Assembly (NCBI RefSeq): GCF_029227915.1 | Contig: NC_079889.1 | Coordinates: forward strand, 4,464,001-4,528,000 | Source: Hydractinia symbiolongicarpus | Lineage: Eukaryota > Cnidaria > Hydrozoa > Anthoathecata > Hydractiniidae | Reading direction: 5' to 3' | Length of the DNA stretch: 64,000 nucleotides | Shown here: positions 20,330 to 29,659 of the stretch, piece by piece | Layout of the letters: every line of letters starts with the position of its first letter | How positions within the stretch are numbered: position 1 is the stretch's first letter | Program-made: the position numbers and the translations under genes | Notes under the pieces: generated by a model | Told to the model about the DNA's origin: nothing | Database searches by the model: none | What the model saw: only the letters and a program-made list of their open reading frames with translations

Positions 20330-20973
20330 TTAGATTGTATTTGATGTATGATTTTGCTTTTGGTTTCGATTCAACTTTCTTGGATTCTGTAGATGGTCTT
20401 CTGAAAATGTCACTTGTACAACCACTACCTTCGTCTTCTTCAGTTTTATTATTGTTATGAGTATCCCTGTTTTCTTCAACTTCATTTTCACTTGTGCCAG
20501 AATCTTCTTGGTCATTTTCATCTACATTTCTAGCTTGTTCTTGATGATATTGCTCTACATTTTCAGAATCATCATAAACATCTATCACATTCTTATCAGC
20601 TGTGTCATCATCATCATCATTATCATAATCATCACCATCACAATCACCATCACCATCATCATCATTATCACAATCATTGACACTATCGTTCATATCATAC
20701 AACTTATTCAAAAGGCCTTCCTTCCTCTTGACGTGATCTTACTTGAATTCACTAACTTTATAATTTTGGCTATGTTTCATCAACTGACATGGATGCACTC
20801 GGTAAAAGTTACCACCATGTCTGACAAGCACCATTTGACCATCTTGTCCCAAAACCACACCTGGACCTCTCCAACCCTTGGTGTTTTTGCACTTGTAGAA
20901 GACTTTTTCCCTATTCAAATACGTTCCATCAGAATATGTTCTAACATTATGTCTAAGCGCTCTTTTAATTCCC
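20232..20973 (-). pseudogene. Copia integrase C-terminus and aspartate-rich linker
   Basis: Just after the integrase core, broken frames carry the DGTYLNREKVFYK-like and WRGPGVVLGQDGQMVLVRHG segments typical of Copia integrase C-termini. The frame at 20711-20232 is then extremely acidic, with a long Asp run encoded by TCA/TCATCA repeats on the plus strand, then PKAKSYIKYNLNGRWYRARV, the usual linker before the RT. The plus strand shows an open but meaningless Ile-rich frame here. The Asp tract probably grew by trinucleotide slippage. Confidence 0.6.
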
Positions 20974-21780
20974 TCACTGGATTGCTTTAATGAAATCCTC
21001 CCTTGCCTTATGCAGAGCAGATAGATTTTTTCTCACTATTTCACTTGACGTAGTTGGCTCTAATGCTGGTAAATGATCTGTCAGAATAGTGAGTGTGTTC
21101 ACATTATGGCCAAATACCAATTGGTTTGGGCTGTAGCCACCATGATTCTGTAAAGAATTCTTTGCGCTGATGGGCCATGCTAGTGCTACGTCTGGTTCAC
21201 ACTTTGTATCTTCAATTGTCTTGAACATGGTCTCTGCCAGAATTTTATTATGTCTTTCCACAATACCATTGCTGAAAGGAGATTCGCCTGCTGTTGTTTT
21301 TGTCTCAATATTGAGCTTTTCATTCATTTCTTGTAAAACCCCATTCGAAAATTCACCACCATTGTCAGTCAAGATTGTACTTGGTGATCCGAAGTATGCA
21401 ATCCAAAATCTAAACACTCTACTGACAATGACATCTTTATGTTTCGATTTGATAAGACATCCAGCAGAGTAACGAGTTGCAGCATCAATGATATGTAAGA
21501 TGTGTTGTTTGTTATGTTCATAAACTTTTAAATCCATACATATTACTTGATTAAAAGTGTTTGCCAGAGGTATACCCACAACTGGTCTACTGTATGGCCT
21601 TTTATATTTGTGACATATTTCACAATCATTGCAACATTTTTCGATGCATGACAAAAATTCCTTATCATACAAATTACTATCCTTTACAAGTTTGAGTAGC
21701 TTATCTTTGCCAGCATGAGCGAATTGGCGGTGCAGTTTCATAGCTTTCTTCATTTTCTCTGTCTTACTAATATTTTTCAA
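20974..21780 (-). CDS. Copia integrase core, open frame
   Basis: The zinc-binding HHCC region reads HRQFAHAGKDKLLKLVKDS ... CCNDCEICHKYKRPYSRPVV. The catalytic triad follows: Asp in FNQVICMDLKVYEHN, Asp in TILTDNGGEFSNGVLQEMNE, Glu in PFSNGIVERHNKILAETMFK. A substrate-binding tail with NHGGYSPNQLVFGHNVNTLT ends the 268-residue frame. All key residues are present, so this domain alone could still fold, although the element as a whole is broken. In an intact element it would insert the cDNA copy. Confidence 0.85.
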   Translation of the reverse strand: MKNISKTEKMKKAMKLHRQFAHAGKDKLLKLVKDSNLYDKEFLSCIEKCCNDCEICHKYKRPYSRPVVGIPLANTFNQVICMDLKVYEHNKQHILHIIDAATRYSAGCLIKSKHKDVIVSRVFRFWIAYFGSPSTILTDNGGEFSNGVLQEMNEKLNIETKTTAGESPFSNGIVERHNKILAETMFKTIEDTKCEPDVALAWPISAKNSLQNHGGYSPNQLVFGHNVNTLTILTDHLPALEPTTSSEIVRKNLSALHKAREDFIKAIQ

Positions 21781-21896
21781 ATTTTCTCCATGTAGAATGA
21801 TTTTTGTTCCTTTTTGAGCATCAAGATCACAATGTGTTAGTGAAGTGCAATAGTGTCCTGTTGTGGTACATATTAAGTCAACTCTTTCCTTCCCAA

Positions 21897-22187
21897 TTAG
21901 TCACTGGTAAAATCTAATTTCATACTGAGAGACTTCATGGTATTACGACTAATCAGTAGTGGTATTTTATTCTCTACAACGTCAACAGACAATTTATACT
22001 TTTTGCCACCTAGAATAACTGGTATTATTAGATTTCTTGTAGCTTTCACTTCCTTTCCATCACCAAATCTATATATAGAATCAGTACTATTTGAATCTAC
22101 AGCATTTTTATCTGATTCAGAGAGAGTCGCAAGATATTCATCCATCCATTTCTCCCCAGCCACTGTCTTTGTACAGACAGAATCCAA
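21897..22187 (-). pseudogene. Copia aspartic protease region
   Basis: The frame has LDSVCTKTVAGEKW near its start (Asp in the usual D-S/T-x-C-S/T-K-T-V active-site position, with Val replacing the common Ala/Gly), then RFGDGKEVKATRNLIIPVIL and VDVVENKIPLLISRNTMKSL, the flap and C-terminal strands of Copia proteases. It ends at 21897 and the integrase frame begins about 115 bp further on. The upstream join to gag is broken near 22250. Intact proteases cut the gag-pol polyprotein. Confidence 0.75.
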
Positions 22188-22277
22188 GACACCTCTACCA
22201 AATATTGCCTTTGGTCTGGAGAGGCTGCAAAAAGGGTGATATGGATCTCATTTACATCTTGTTTCTTTTCTGTAGGT

Positions 22278-22948
22278 CTATTGTTCCATGATGAAACCTT
22301 TTTGCTCTTGATTTCTATGAGGACATTTGTTAGCAAAATGTCTTGTTGATTCACATTTATGGCACCTCATGAGTTTCCCATCCTTATCAACAGGATTCAT
22401 TCTTGAACGTGTATTCCTTGACAAGCTGTCCTTGGTATCAGCATGAAGATTTCCATAAAAGCATTCCTGTTTCACAGGAAGAGCTCCCAAATGTGCAGCG
22501 TCTTCTGCTGTGTTCAGTTCTCCAAATATCTTCATAATTGTGTCCTTCGTATTCTTATACTTGAGTTCTGCACAAGTTGTACGAGCCAGTTTTTCATTTT
22601 CTTCAGACATATTCGCAGCTGTGAGAAGAAAATATGCCCTGACAGCTTCAGGCAATGCCATATCATATTTGGATATCTTATTGTAGAGCTTCTCAAACTG
22701 CACAATAAAATCAGGACATTTGTCACTATTCCTCTTATAGTCATAAAACTCTTTAAAAGCAATAAATGCTCTTGTGCTTTCATCTTTCAAATATATTGAA
22801 TCTAGCTTAGATATAATCTTGCCCAAACCATCATCTGATCCAACTTCTGCAGGTGTCAGGTCGCGTACTGCCTCCCGTGCCCAACCAATCAGTGACAGGT
22901 ATACAGCTGGACCTTGCTTTTTCTTTGGTAGTTCTGTAAACATCTGCC
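22278..22948 (-). pseudogene. Copia gag with CCHC knuckle, 5'-truncated
   Basis: From about 22948 leftward the protein reads WQMFTELPKKKQGPAVYLSL, DDGLGKIISKLDSIYLKDES, TRAFIAFKEFYDYKR, then the RNA-binding knuckle MRCHKCESTRHFANKCPHRN, as in Copia gag. The part upstream of 22948 (to 23057) is open but not convincing gag: the first bases past the centre are an inverted copy of the adjacent gag sequence (see palindrome 22927-22967). The true gag N-terminus is therefore lost or inverted. Confidence 0.75.
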
Positions 22949-22967
22949 AGATGTTTACAGAACTACC
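22927..22967. repeat. Perfect 20-bp inverted repeat, 1-nt centre
   Basis: Arms 22927-22946 (GGTAGTTCTGTAAACATCTG) and 22948-22967 are exact reverse complements around a single C, inside the gag frame. A template-switch or foldback junction is likely. Confidence 0.95.
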
Positions 22968-23115
22968 GTACGACTTAAAAATAACTTTACTCAGATAGGA
23001 AACCCCACATTTACGCAATACAAAACCTTCATTCAAAAGTAGCCCACCCAACAACAACGAAATGAGTCGACTGGATAGGAGTTTCTGAAAGCCAGCTCAC
23101 TCTTCAATTAAAATA

Positions 23116-23208
23116 ATGGATTTATCAAAACTTAGGCCAAGCAGGCACAAGTATTTCTATTTGTTAATCCTCTTGTCAGGGGACATCTGCCTCAATCCAG
23201 GTCCTTAA
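23116..23208 (+). CDS. LINE N-terminal leader with 2A-like peptide
   Basis: ATG at 23116 opens MDLSKLRPSRHKYFYLLILL, a signal-peptide-like hydrophobic leader, ending SGDICLNPGP and TAA at 23206-23208. The NPGP end with GDxxxNPGP matches 2A-like ribosome-skipping peptides known at the start of some CR1/L2-type LINE proteins; the usual glutamate before x-NPGP is cysteine here. In intact relatives translation continues past the final proline. Here a +1 frameshift is needed to reach the PHD-like region. Confidence 0.7.
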   Translation: MDLSKLRPSRHKYFYLLILLSGDICLNPGP

Positions 23209-23480
23209 AGTATCCCTGTTCTTCATGTTTAAAACCTGTGGCAAAAACACACAAAGCACTTTCTAGTGACGAGTGTGGATTATGGGCTCATAAAAATGTG
23301 AGCGTATTTCTGATAAAAAATATCAACAATTTATGAAGACTCCTGAAGTTAAACTGTTTTTCGGTTGCAATCCCTGTCTTTCTCGTAATTTGCCCTTTGC
23401 TAATGAGGAGTCATTTGGTGACGAAATTCCGACAACATCAATATTACTATTTATGCAAACTTTGATTTTGAGGCAATCAG
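23209..23480 (+). pseudogene. LINE PHD-like zinc region
   Basis: One base past the leader stop, the frame reads YPCSSCLKPVAKTHKALSSD ECGLWAH, a PHD-finger-like cysteine/histidine pattern also found at this place in cnidarian-type CR1 elements. A stop follows. Another frame from about 23333 reads TPEVKLFFGCNPCLSRNLPF, a further CxxC pair. Probably nucleic-acid or chromatin binding in intact copies. Confidence 0.55.
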
Positions 23481-23495
23481 AAATGGGAAGGGTTT

Positions 23496-24276
23496 TAAAA
23501 TGGCCCATCTCAAAATTAATGGTCTGTCATCCAAACTAGACTATGTTAAACTTCTACTACATCAAACAAAACTTGATGTATTCTCCATCTGTGAAACCAA
23601 AATTGATGACACCATCACTGACAATCACGTTAAAATTGTTGGCTATGTTTTTTATAGGAATGGTCGGAATAGATGAGGTGGGGGTGCTCTGATTTTTGTC
23701 AATGAAAACTTGGATAGCCACCTTTTGAAACACCTGTACTTCGAAAATGTTGAATCACTATGGGTGAAAGTGTGCCTTAAAAAACTAAACCTATTTACCT
23801 GGAGGTAGTGATTTGCAGAATACCGAAAACCTGTATACTCATTTTAAACAGTGTTTTAATAAACTCCCAAAAGAAAAATAAGTTTTTATCTTGGGAGATT
23901 TTAACTGTAACATGCTTTCAAAATATGCTCTTCTTTCCTCCATAATAAAGGAATTATGGAGGAAAGAAGACTCTTTTCCTAAAACAACATATTGCGGAGC
24001 CAACTTGTGTTACTGAAAATAGTAGCACTCTTATAGACTTGATACTTTCTAACAGTCAGTTCTTGTATTTCTAAAACTGGTGTTATGGATTTAGGCATCA
24101 GTGATCACAATTTAGTTTATGTGATCAGAAAATTCAAAAGGCCAAAATTTGAACCTAAAACTATCAATGTTCGTAGCTACAAGAACTTCAGTGAGAAGGC
24201 TTTTCTGAAGGACCTCAGGAATTTAGAATGGTCATATTTTAATAATTATGATGACCTTGATGAAGCAAGCATGTGA
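23496..24276 (+). pseudogene. LINE APE-type endonuclease, broken
   Basis: Pieces in several frames give the endonuclease motifs in order: AHLKINGLSSKLDYVKLLL, VFSICETKIDD, GGGALIFVNENL, FILGDFNCNM and GISDHNLVYVIRK, i.e. the N, E, D and SDH catalytic blocks. Stops interrupt it at least three times, and an 18-bp foldback at 23929-23970 displaces the sequence after GDFN. It would nick target DNA in an intact element. Confidence 0.75.
23929..23970. repeat. Perfect 18-bp inverted repeat, 6-nt loop
   Basis: Arms 23929-23946 (TCTTCTTTCCTCCATAAT) and 23953-23970 are exact reverse complements, loop 23947-23952. It falls inside the endonuclease region just after the GDFN motif. Confidence 0.95.
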
Positions 24277-25964
24277 GAAACTGAATAAAAATGTTAAAAC
24301 AGTGGCTGACAAACATGCCTCCTTCGAAACACATAGATTTTCTGGCAGTGTTGAGGCATGGGTCACTGATGAATTAATAATAGCCATCAAAGAAAGAGAC
24401 TTCTTAAAACGGAAAGCATCAAAAACAAAATCCATCATAGACTGGGAAGCTTTCAAACAAAAAAGGAACCAGGTGATAGGTCTCAAAATCGACTCAAAAA
24501 CGAGTACTTTAATGACCAAAACAACTTTAAAAAAACCTAAAAAAAATGATTCCTGATAAGTCAGGCAATACTACCTCGATAAAACGTGTAGTCCAAAACG
24601 ATGGTACGGAAACTTCTCACCCAAAAGAAATTTCCAACACATTCAATTCATTGTGTGTCATTGTTGGTGCCAAACTAGCCTCTAAATTTTCTTCTGACAC
24701 TACTAATGTTAATCCACCTGTTAGCGGACACGATTTTCGGTGGGCTCGTATTGAGACTAAAAGCGTTGATAATAATTAGTTCACTAAAACTTAATAAAGC
24801 TACAGGCTTGGACAGAATTGGTTCACGACTGCTAAAAGCAGGTTCGTCAGTTTTAAGTATTTATTTATCAAGTCTTTTCAACAAATCTTTATTTACTTGT
24901 TATGTACCTAAATTTTTCAAGACTAAAAGGTTCTCACCTATTTTTGTGCTCATTGACCTTAAAAAAGCTTTTGACATTGTTGATCATAAAATTTTTTAAA
25001 AAAAACTATGGTGTTTTGGCATCAGAGATGCTCCCTTTGACTGGTTTGAGTCCTACTTAACGGGCCGAATGCAGTTGACTCTTGTAAACGACACAGGATC
25101 AGATCTGCTTCATGAAGTAGCTTTTGGGGTGCTGCAGGGATCTGTGTTGGGACCCCTGCTCTTTCTTTTGTATATTGATGACTTATTTGTCATCAATTCA
25201 AACTACCAGCTTCTATATGCAGATGATGCAACAATTATTTTGTCACATATAAAATTGGATACCCTTGTCTCCCAGGTCAAGTGAGAACTTTCGCAAGTCG
25301 ACCTCTGGCTGAATAATAACAAAATGACTATTAATACGGACAAAACTGAAACAATCTTTTTCGGCAACCACAGCCAGTTAAAAGTTGAGAACAAAACTAT
25401 CAACTATATTCCTTTGAAGAGGAGTGAAAAAGTTAAATGTCTTGGGGTAACATTTGATCAAAAAATGCAATGGGAAGAGCACATTAATGACGTATAAATA
25501 GAAAAATACTAATTAAATATTCTAAAATTAGAACCATTGCATCCTGTTTAACGCCTCACACAAAAAACCTTTTAGTTAATGCGCTTAACATCATTAATGT
25601 CATGCCATATTTCAACTACTGCTCCTCGGCATGGGCTTGTGCCACCCAAGGTAGATTTGGAAAACTAGAAAAACGATTAAAATGTGTCACTACCTTTCAT
25701 GGGAAAGAGAGGGAATATTCAATGAATAATTTACTAATCAAAAACGATGCCATATTAGTTTTCAAACCCATGAATCACATTGCTCCTGATTACATGTGCT
25801 CAAAATTCCTTTTGACAAAAAACATTCATAATCATCAAACAAGAGGAGCTTCAAAAAACAGGTTCACACTTCCCTTGGTCAACACAGAATTTGGCAAAAA
25901 AGCCTTCCCATTTAGAGCTGCAAAAGTGTGGAATAATCTTCCAGACCAAGTGACCTGTGACTGA
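24248..25964 (+). pseudogene. LINE reverse transcriptase and C-terminal domain, broken
   Basis: The linker (24248-24556) and NKATGLDRIGSRLLKAGSSV (about 24795) lead into RT. IFVLIDLKKAFDIVDHKIF carries the first catalytic Asp; FGVLQGSVLGPLLFLLYIDD and LLYADDATIILS carry the rest. About 100 residues are missing between the two parts. Stops occur near 25282 and 25495. A C-terminal frame at 25602-25964 reads MPYFNYCSSAWACATQGRFG ... FRAAKVWNNLPDQ, the usual end of CR1/Jockey-like proteins. Confidence 0.8.
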
Positions 25965-26214
25965 AGTCTGCTTTCGTTTAAGACTTCCGAATGTATTTGG
26001 CAAATTTTAATGGAGATCGCTTTTTAACTTTTTAATTTTTGTTTTTTATTCTTTTTTTTTTTCAATTTTCACAGATTATAAATGTTACTATGTTTGATTG
26101 AGCTGAGGCAGTCTAACGTTTATCATTTTTTGTTTCTTTTTTGTTCTAGTGACCCCCCAGTGGAAACAATCCACTAACTGGGTTTTTGTGATTTTCTGGG
26201 CTAGCCACTTTAAA

Positions 26215-26318
<104 letters not shown>

Positions 26319-26739
26319 TTTAAGCTAAATTGTTTAGACAGTCTCCTGATAGATTGGATCTACAAATAATATATTTTGTCATGACCTTACACTCAACGAA
26401 CTTTGTTTAATAGCCAGTCAAAGAGTTGTTCATTTTTATCACTGACCTTATCCAGATGTCAAGCTCATGCTTCTGATAACAACACAACTTATAATTGAGA
26501 AGGAACTCCTCCACAATGATGAAAGATCTGTTCAATGAGCTCATGTTACAAAAACAATTAGCTAATGAGCTATAGCTAGCTAACTAAATCTTTTTGTATT
26601 CATTTTCAATGGTCTGTTATGAAAAAGCTCTCCCTTTAACTAGCTTTTTGTAACTGATATACTAAAAACCTTCATAAAGAATTTAGGGTGTGGGAGAGTA
26701 AGAGCTTCTAGATATATAGATGCATGTGCATATTTTACA
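26319..26739. other. AT-rich noncoding interval
   Basis: No gene or clear repeat is seen. There is a short run of AGCTA low-complexity sequence near 26565-26585. Confidence 0.5.
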
Positions 26740-26996
26740 TGGCTAGCCTCACAAATATCGAGGGATGCACCGCTCATTGTCAGCTACGCAAACCCATTTA
26801 GGGCCCGCGCTCTACTAGACAACTCCGGGCAACATCCAACAGCCCACACAGTGAGCCATCTGCCCAGTTCCCCTCACATGGCTGGGGTTAACCCGGGGCA
26901 ATGGTAACATTCACTCGCCCATGTTGAATTGTCGTCAGGAAGAATCGAACCCCAGTCTTGATTACGAGAGCTATAACCACTAATCTACGACGCCAC
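26740..26996 (-). mobile_element. tRNA-derived SINE
   Basis: On the minus strand the head (26996 leftward to about 26930) contains an A-box-like TAGATTAGTGGTTA (26987-26974) and a B-box GGGGTTCGATTCTT (about 26953-26940), correctly spaced for a tRNA promoter, and the ends can pair partly like an acceptor stem. The following body is GC-richer than its surroundings and extends to about 26740. The anticodon arm does not fold well, so it is a SINE, not a tRNA gene. Length is approximate. Confidence 0.65.
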
Positions 26997-27402
26997 AACT
27001 CACCATAAAGCAGTGATTCCTTCATTTTTACACCTTATCAGCTGAAATGTTTGCTATATCTGCACATAAATTCTAATGCAAACTTTTGCTAACCAAAGGA
27101 TAAAAATCTTAAGAGGGCAAAAAATTCCGAAAATGAACACTTTCTAAAAGCTCTTTTTACACTCCATGAAGAGATTCAACATTATCACACTTTAAATCAG
27201 CAAAAACCTGCACCAACATGTCTGCAGTAGCCATGATAGTACAAAAAGAATCCAAGCCAAAAGGCACTAGTCCTTGACTGATCTTGACGGATCCAAGTTA
27301 AAACTATATCCTAACAGGTTATGAGTAATCGCGTAGTACAGAACCTTAACTTACCACAACAGCTACAGGCCACATCTTGTTGTACTGTACATAGAGTGTA
27401 AA

Positions 27403-27535
27403 TATCACGTCACATGCCCCTTAAGGGAAACAGGGAGGGTTTGGGTCATAGCTATTTGCATTTTGACTGACTGAGTGACTATAATTTGGAACCCTCCCAG
27501 TCTATACAGTGACGTCACAACTATGACGTCAACAT
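27403..27535. promoter_or_regulatory. Cluster of CRE-like sites
   Basis: Two perfect palindromic TGACGTCA sites lie at 27510-27517 and 27524-27531, 14 bp centre to centre, with a related CACGTCA near 27409. These match the CREB/ATF consensus. No obvious gene start is adjacent; EAPP begins 2.1 kb downstream. A 234-bp open frame on the minus strand (27754-27521) reads away from EAPP and has no domain I recognise. Confidence 0.4.
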
Positions 27536-27787
27536 TACCATAGGCAAAATGGATAGGGCTGTGAACCATGGCTTCTCGCCATAAAAAAATAGATTTTGAA
27601 CAGATTCATTGACATGCCGGTCTACAACACAAGTATTGTCTAATTCCCTGGGAACGTCGAAATCATTCACTGGGCTTACATTGTTGTCAAATTTACACTC
27701 AGTCACACAACTTATCTGACTAACCGTGGATCCGCGTCTGGTATTGATACACACCTAGAGAATCAGTTGACCCTTGCAATGACATTC

Positions 27788-28415
27788 AATTACCTTATTC
27801 TGTGAAATAAGCAAGTCAAGAAATTAACGCGATTTCTCAAAATTTGTGTTAATTTAATGACTGTTAATTAAATGCAGGGTTAATTTAAAGACTGTTAATT
27901 TCATGACTCGTTAATTAAAATACTGTTAATTTGGTGACTTTTTTATAAAGCTTAAAAAACCTAAAAATACATTTTTTTTACAAATTTTCTACTATTTCCT
28001 CCTCATTGGACAATAGCTTAACGGTGTTCTCTTTTTCAGCGATCTTTTCTATAATAGCTTTTGTATAATCTTCATACTCTCATCCAAGTGGTATATTAAC
28101 TGAAAGCACTTTTTCTTCCAAAATTTTTAAATTTTTAACATTTTCCTTCCAAATAATGAAAACTTTTATTTGAATTTCCAAACCGCCTTATAATAGAGGA
28201 GACCGCGATTTGACCGTTGCCACAATTTTTGCCTTGTGTGATATCGCATACTCTCAAATTCGCGTTAATTAAATGCATTTCTGAAAACAGCCTTGCTCAA
28301 CCGCGTTATTAAATGCCTTTTTCAAAATAATTTCATTGAACTGCGTTAATTTCATGCCCGCTAATTTAATTCGCGTTACTTTCTTGACTCATTAATTTCA
28401 TAGAATGAGGTAATT
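27788..28415. mobile_element. MITE with 45-bp terminal inverted repeats
   Basis: Ends 27788-27832 and 28371-28415 match as inverted repeats at 38 of 45 positions, including AGTCAAGAAA and TAACGCGA. Inside, a TTAATTTxATGAC-type motif recurs several times near both ends. No coding capacity; superfamily unknown. Confidence 0.7.
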
Positions 28416-29095
28416 AGCCAAATTATTTCAATATGGTGGAATGGAAATACACTGCTAAGACAGCCAGTGATACAAAATTTCATGACATTAGTCTTGTAGA
28501 GAATTTTGTTTGACATTATGTGCGAAGATTTCCAATAGGTCAGAATTATGTGTAAATTTAAGTCACTACGAGAAACATTTAAAGATGGGCCCAATCTTCC
28601 TTATTAATGCTGCCTACCCCATCTCAGGTCCGACTGCTCGTACAGGTTGGCCAGCACCTGGAAAGACTGACTAAATGCTAACTAATTATTAAATAGAATT
28701 TTTGTAGGTACTGGCTCATAATCAATAACATTAACCCCTTTATGTTAGAAGCGTTGTATATTTCATATGAACTCAACTGGCTTGAAACATTTTTTTGGAC
28801 ATTTACCTTTTTAACTTTCGTAGGTCATTTATGATTAAATTAAATGACTTTAACATTTATATACTTCTTTTTTCTTAACAATCCCACCCAAATTTACTTG
28901 ATTTATTATGTAATGGTATTTGACATACCATTTAATAAAATAGTATGTTGTGTTGTGTTAAAATAGTTTTATCATATAGGTGACAGGATTAAGTATATAA
29001 CAAATAATTTCTTTCCTTTTTATGATTTTAAAATTGCTGGCTAGTCTAAATATTAATAGTAAAGTACATGCATTTTATTTTGTGTATGCTTTTAG
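28416..29095. other. AT-rich noncoding interval
   Basis: Nothing recognisable as a gene; no repeat boundary detected by eye. Confidence 0.5.
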
Positions 29096-29550
29096 TATAC
29101 AGTTTACTGTCGATAAGTGGAACCGCCACGGGACTGAAAAATGATTCCACTTATCTGAATTGCTCGATAAGTAGAACCTCTATTAAACCGAAAAAGCTTA
29201 TCAAACTTCTATCTTATCTGAAATCTCAGGAGATTGAGGAATTTACGAATAATCAAAAACAGGGAGAAGAATAAAAGAAAATGTTCACATTCGAAAAAAG
29301 AATGTTTTGATTAAAATGATTCGAACATAGTGTAGATGATTTATTTTTTGGAAAAGTTCCACTTATATGAATAAAATCAACAGACCAAAAAAGTGGTTCC
29401 ACTTATCAAAAGTTCCGCTTATCGAGGGTTCCACTTATCCATATAAAATAAGAGAGGTTTGTTAATGCAAATCCAAGGGACCAAGGAAATTGGTTCTACT
29501 AAACAAAAGTTCCACTTATCCGGGGTTCCACATCGAGAGTAGATTGTATA
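29096..29550. mobile_element. mariner-like MITE just upstream of EAPP
   Basis: The left end, TACAGTTTACTGTCGATAAG from 29098, and the right end (reverse complement TACAATCTACTCTCGAT, ending at 29548) form imperfect terminal inverted repeats flanked by TA. Motifs of the type GTTCCACTTATC recur within it, mostly near the right end. TA duplication and the TACAGT start suggest a Tc1/mariner-derived MITE. Its right end is 110 bp before the EAPP start codon. Confidence 0.65.
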
Positions 29551-29659
29551 TATAACTGGATAAATACTAAATACTTCTTTACATACATATATAAATACTT
29601 TGCTGGGCTATTTCTGTTATAGAGAGTAGAAATAAATATAATAGAATACCATTGTTGCA

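Larger units (their letters stand above)
19308..23057 (-). mobile_element. Ty1/Copia-type LTR retrotransposon remnant
   Basis: The domain order reading leftward is gag, protease, integrase, linker, reverse transcriptase, RNase H, which is the Copia order. No LTRs were found. The gag start is bordered by a foldback palindrome at 22927-22967, and most of the reverse transcriptase N-terminal half is missing. Several stops and frameshifts separate the domains. A CR1-like LINE begins within 60 bp of the gag end on the opposite strand. Confidence 0.85.

Noticed and set aside
20457-20990. 177-aa plus-strand ORF rich in isoleucine/threonine
   Set aside because: It is the antisense of the aspartate-coding triplet repeat in the Copia linker.
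26930-26996. Functional tRNA gene on the minus strand
   Set aside because: A and B boxes are good, but the anticodon arm does not pair properly and a long non-tRNA body follows, as in a SINE.
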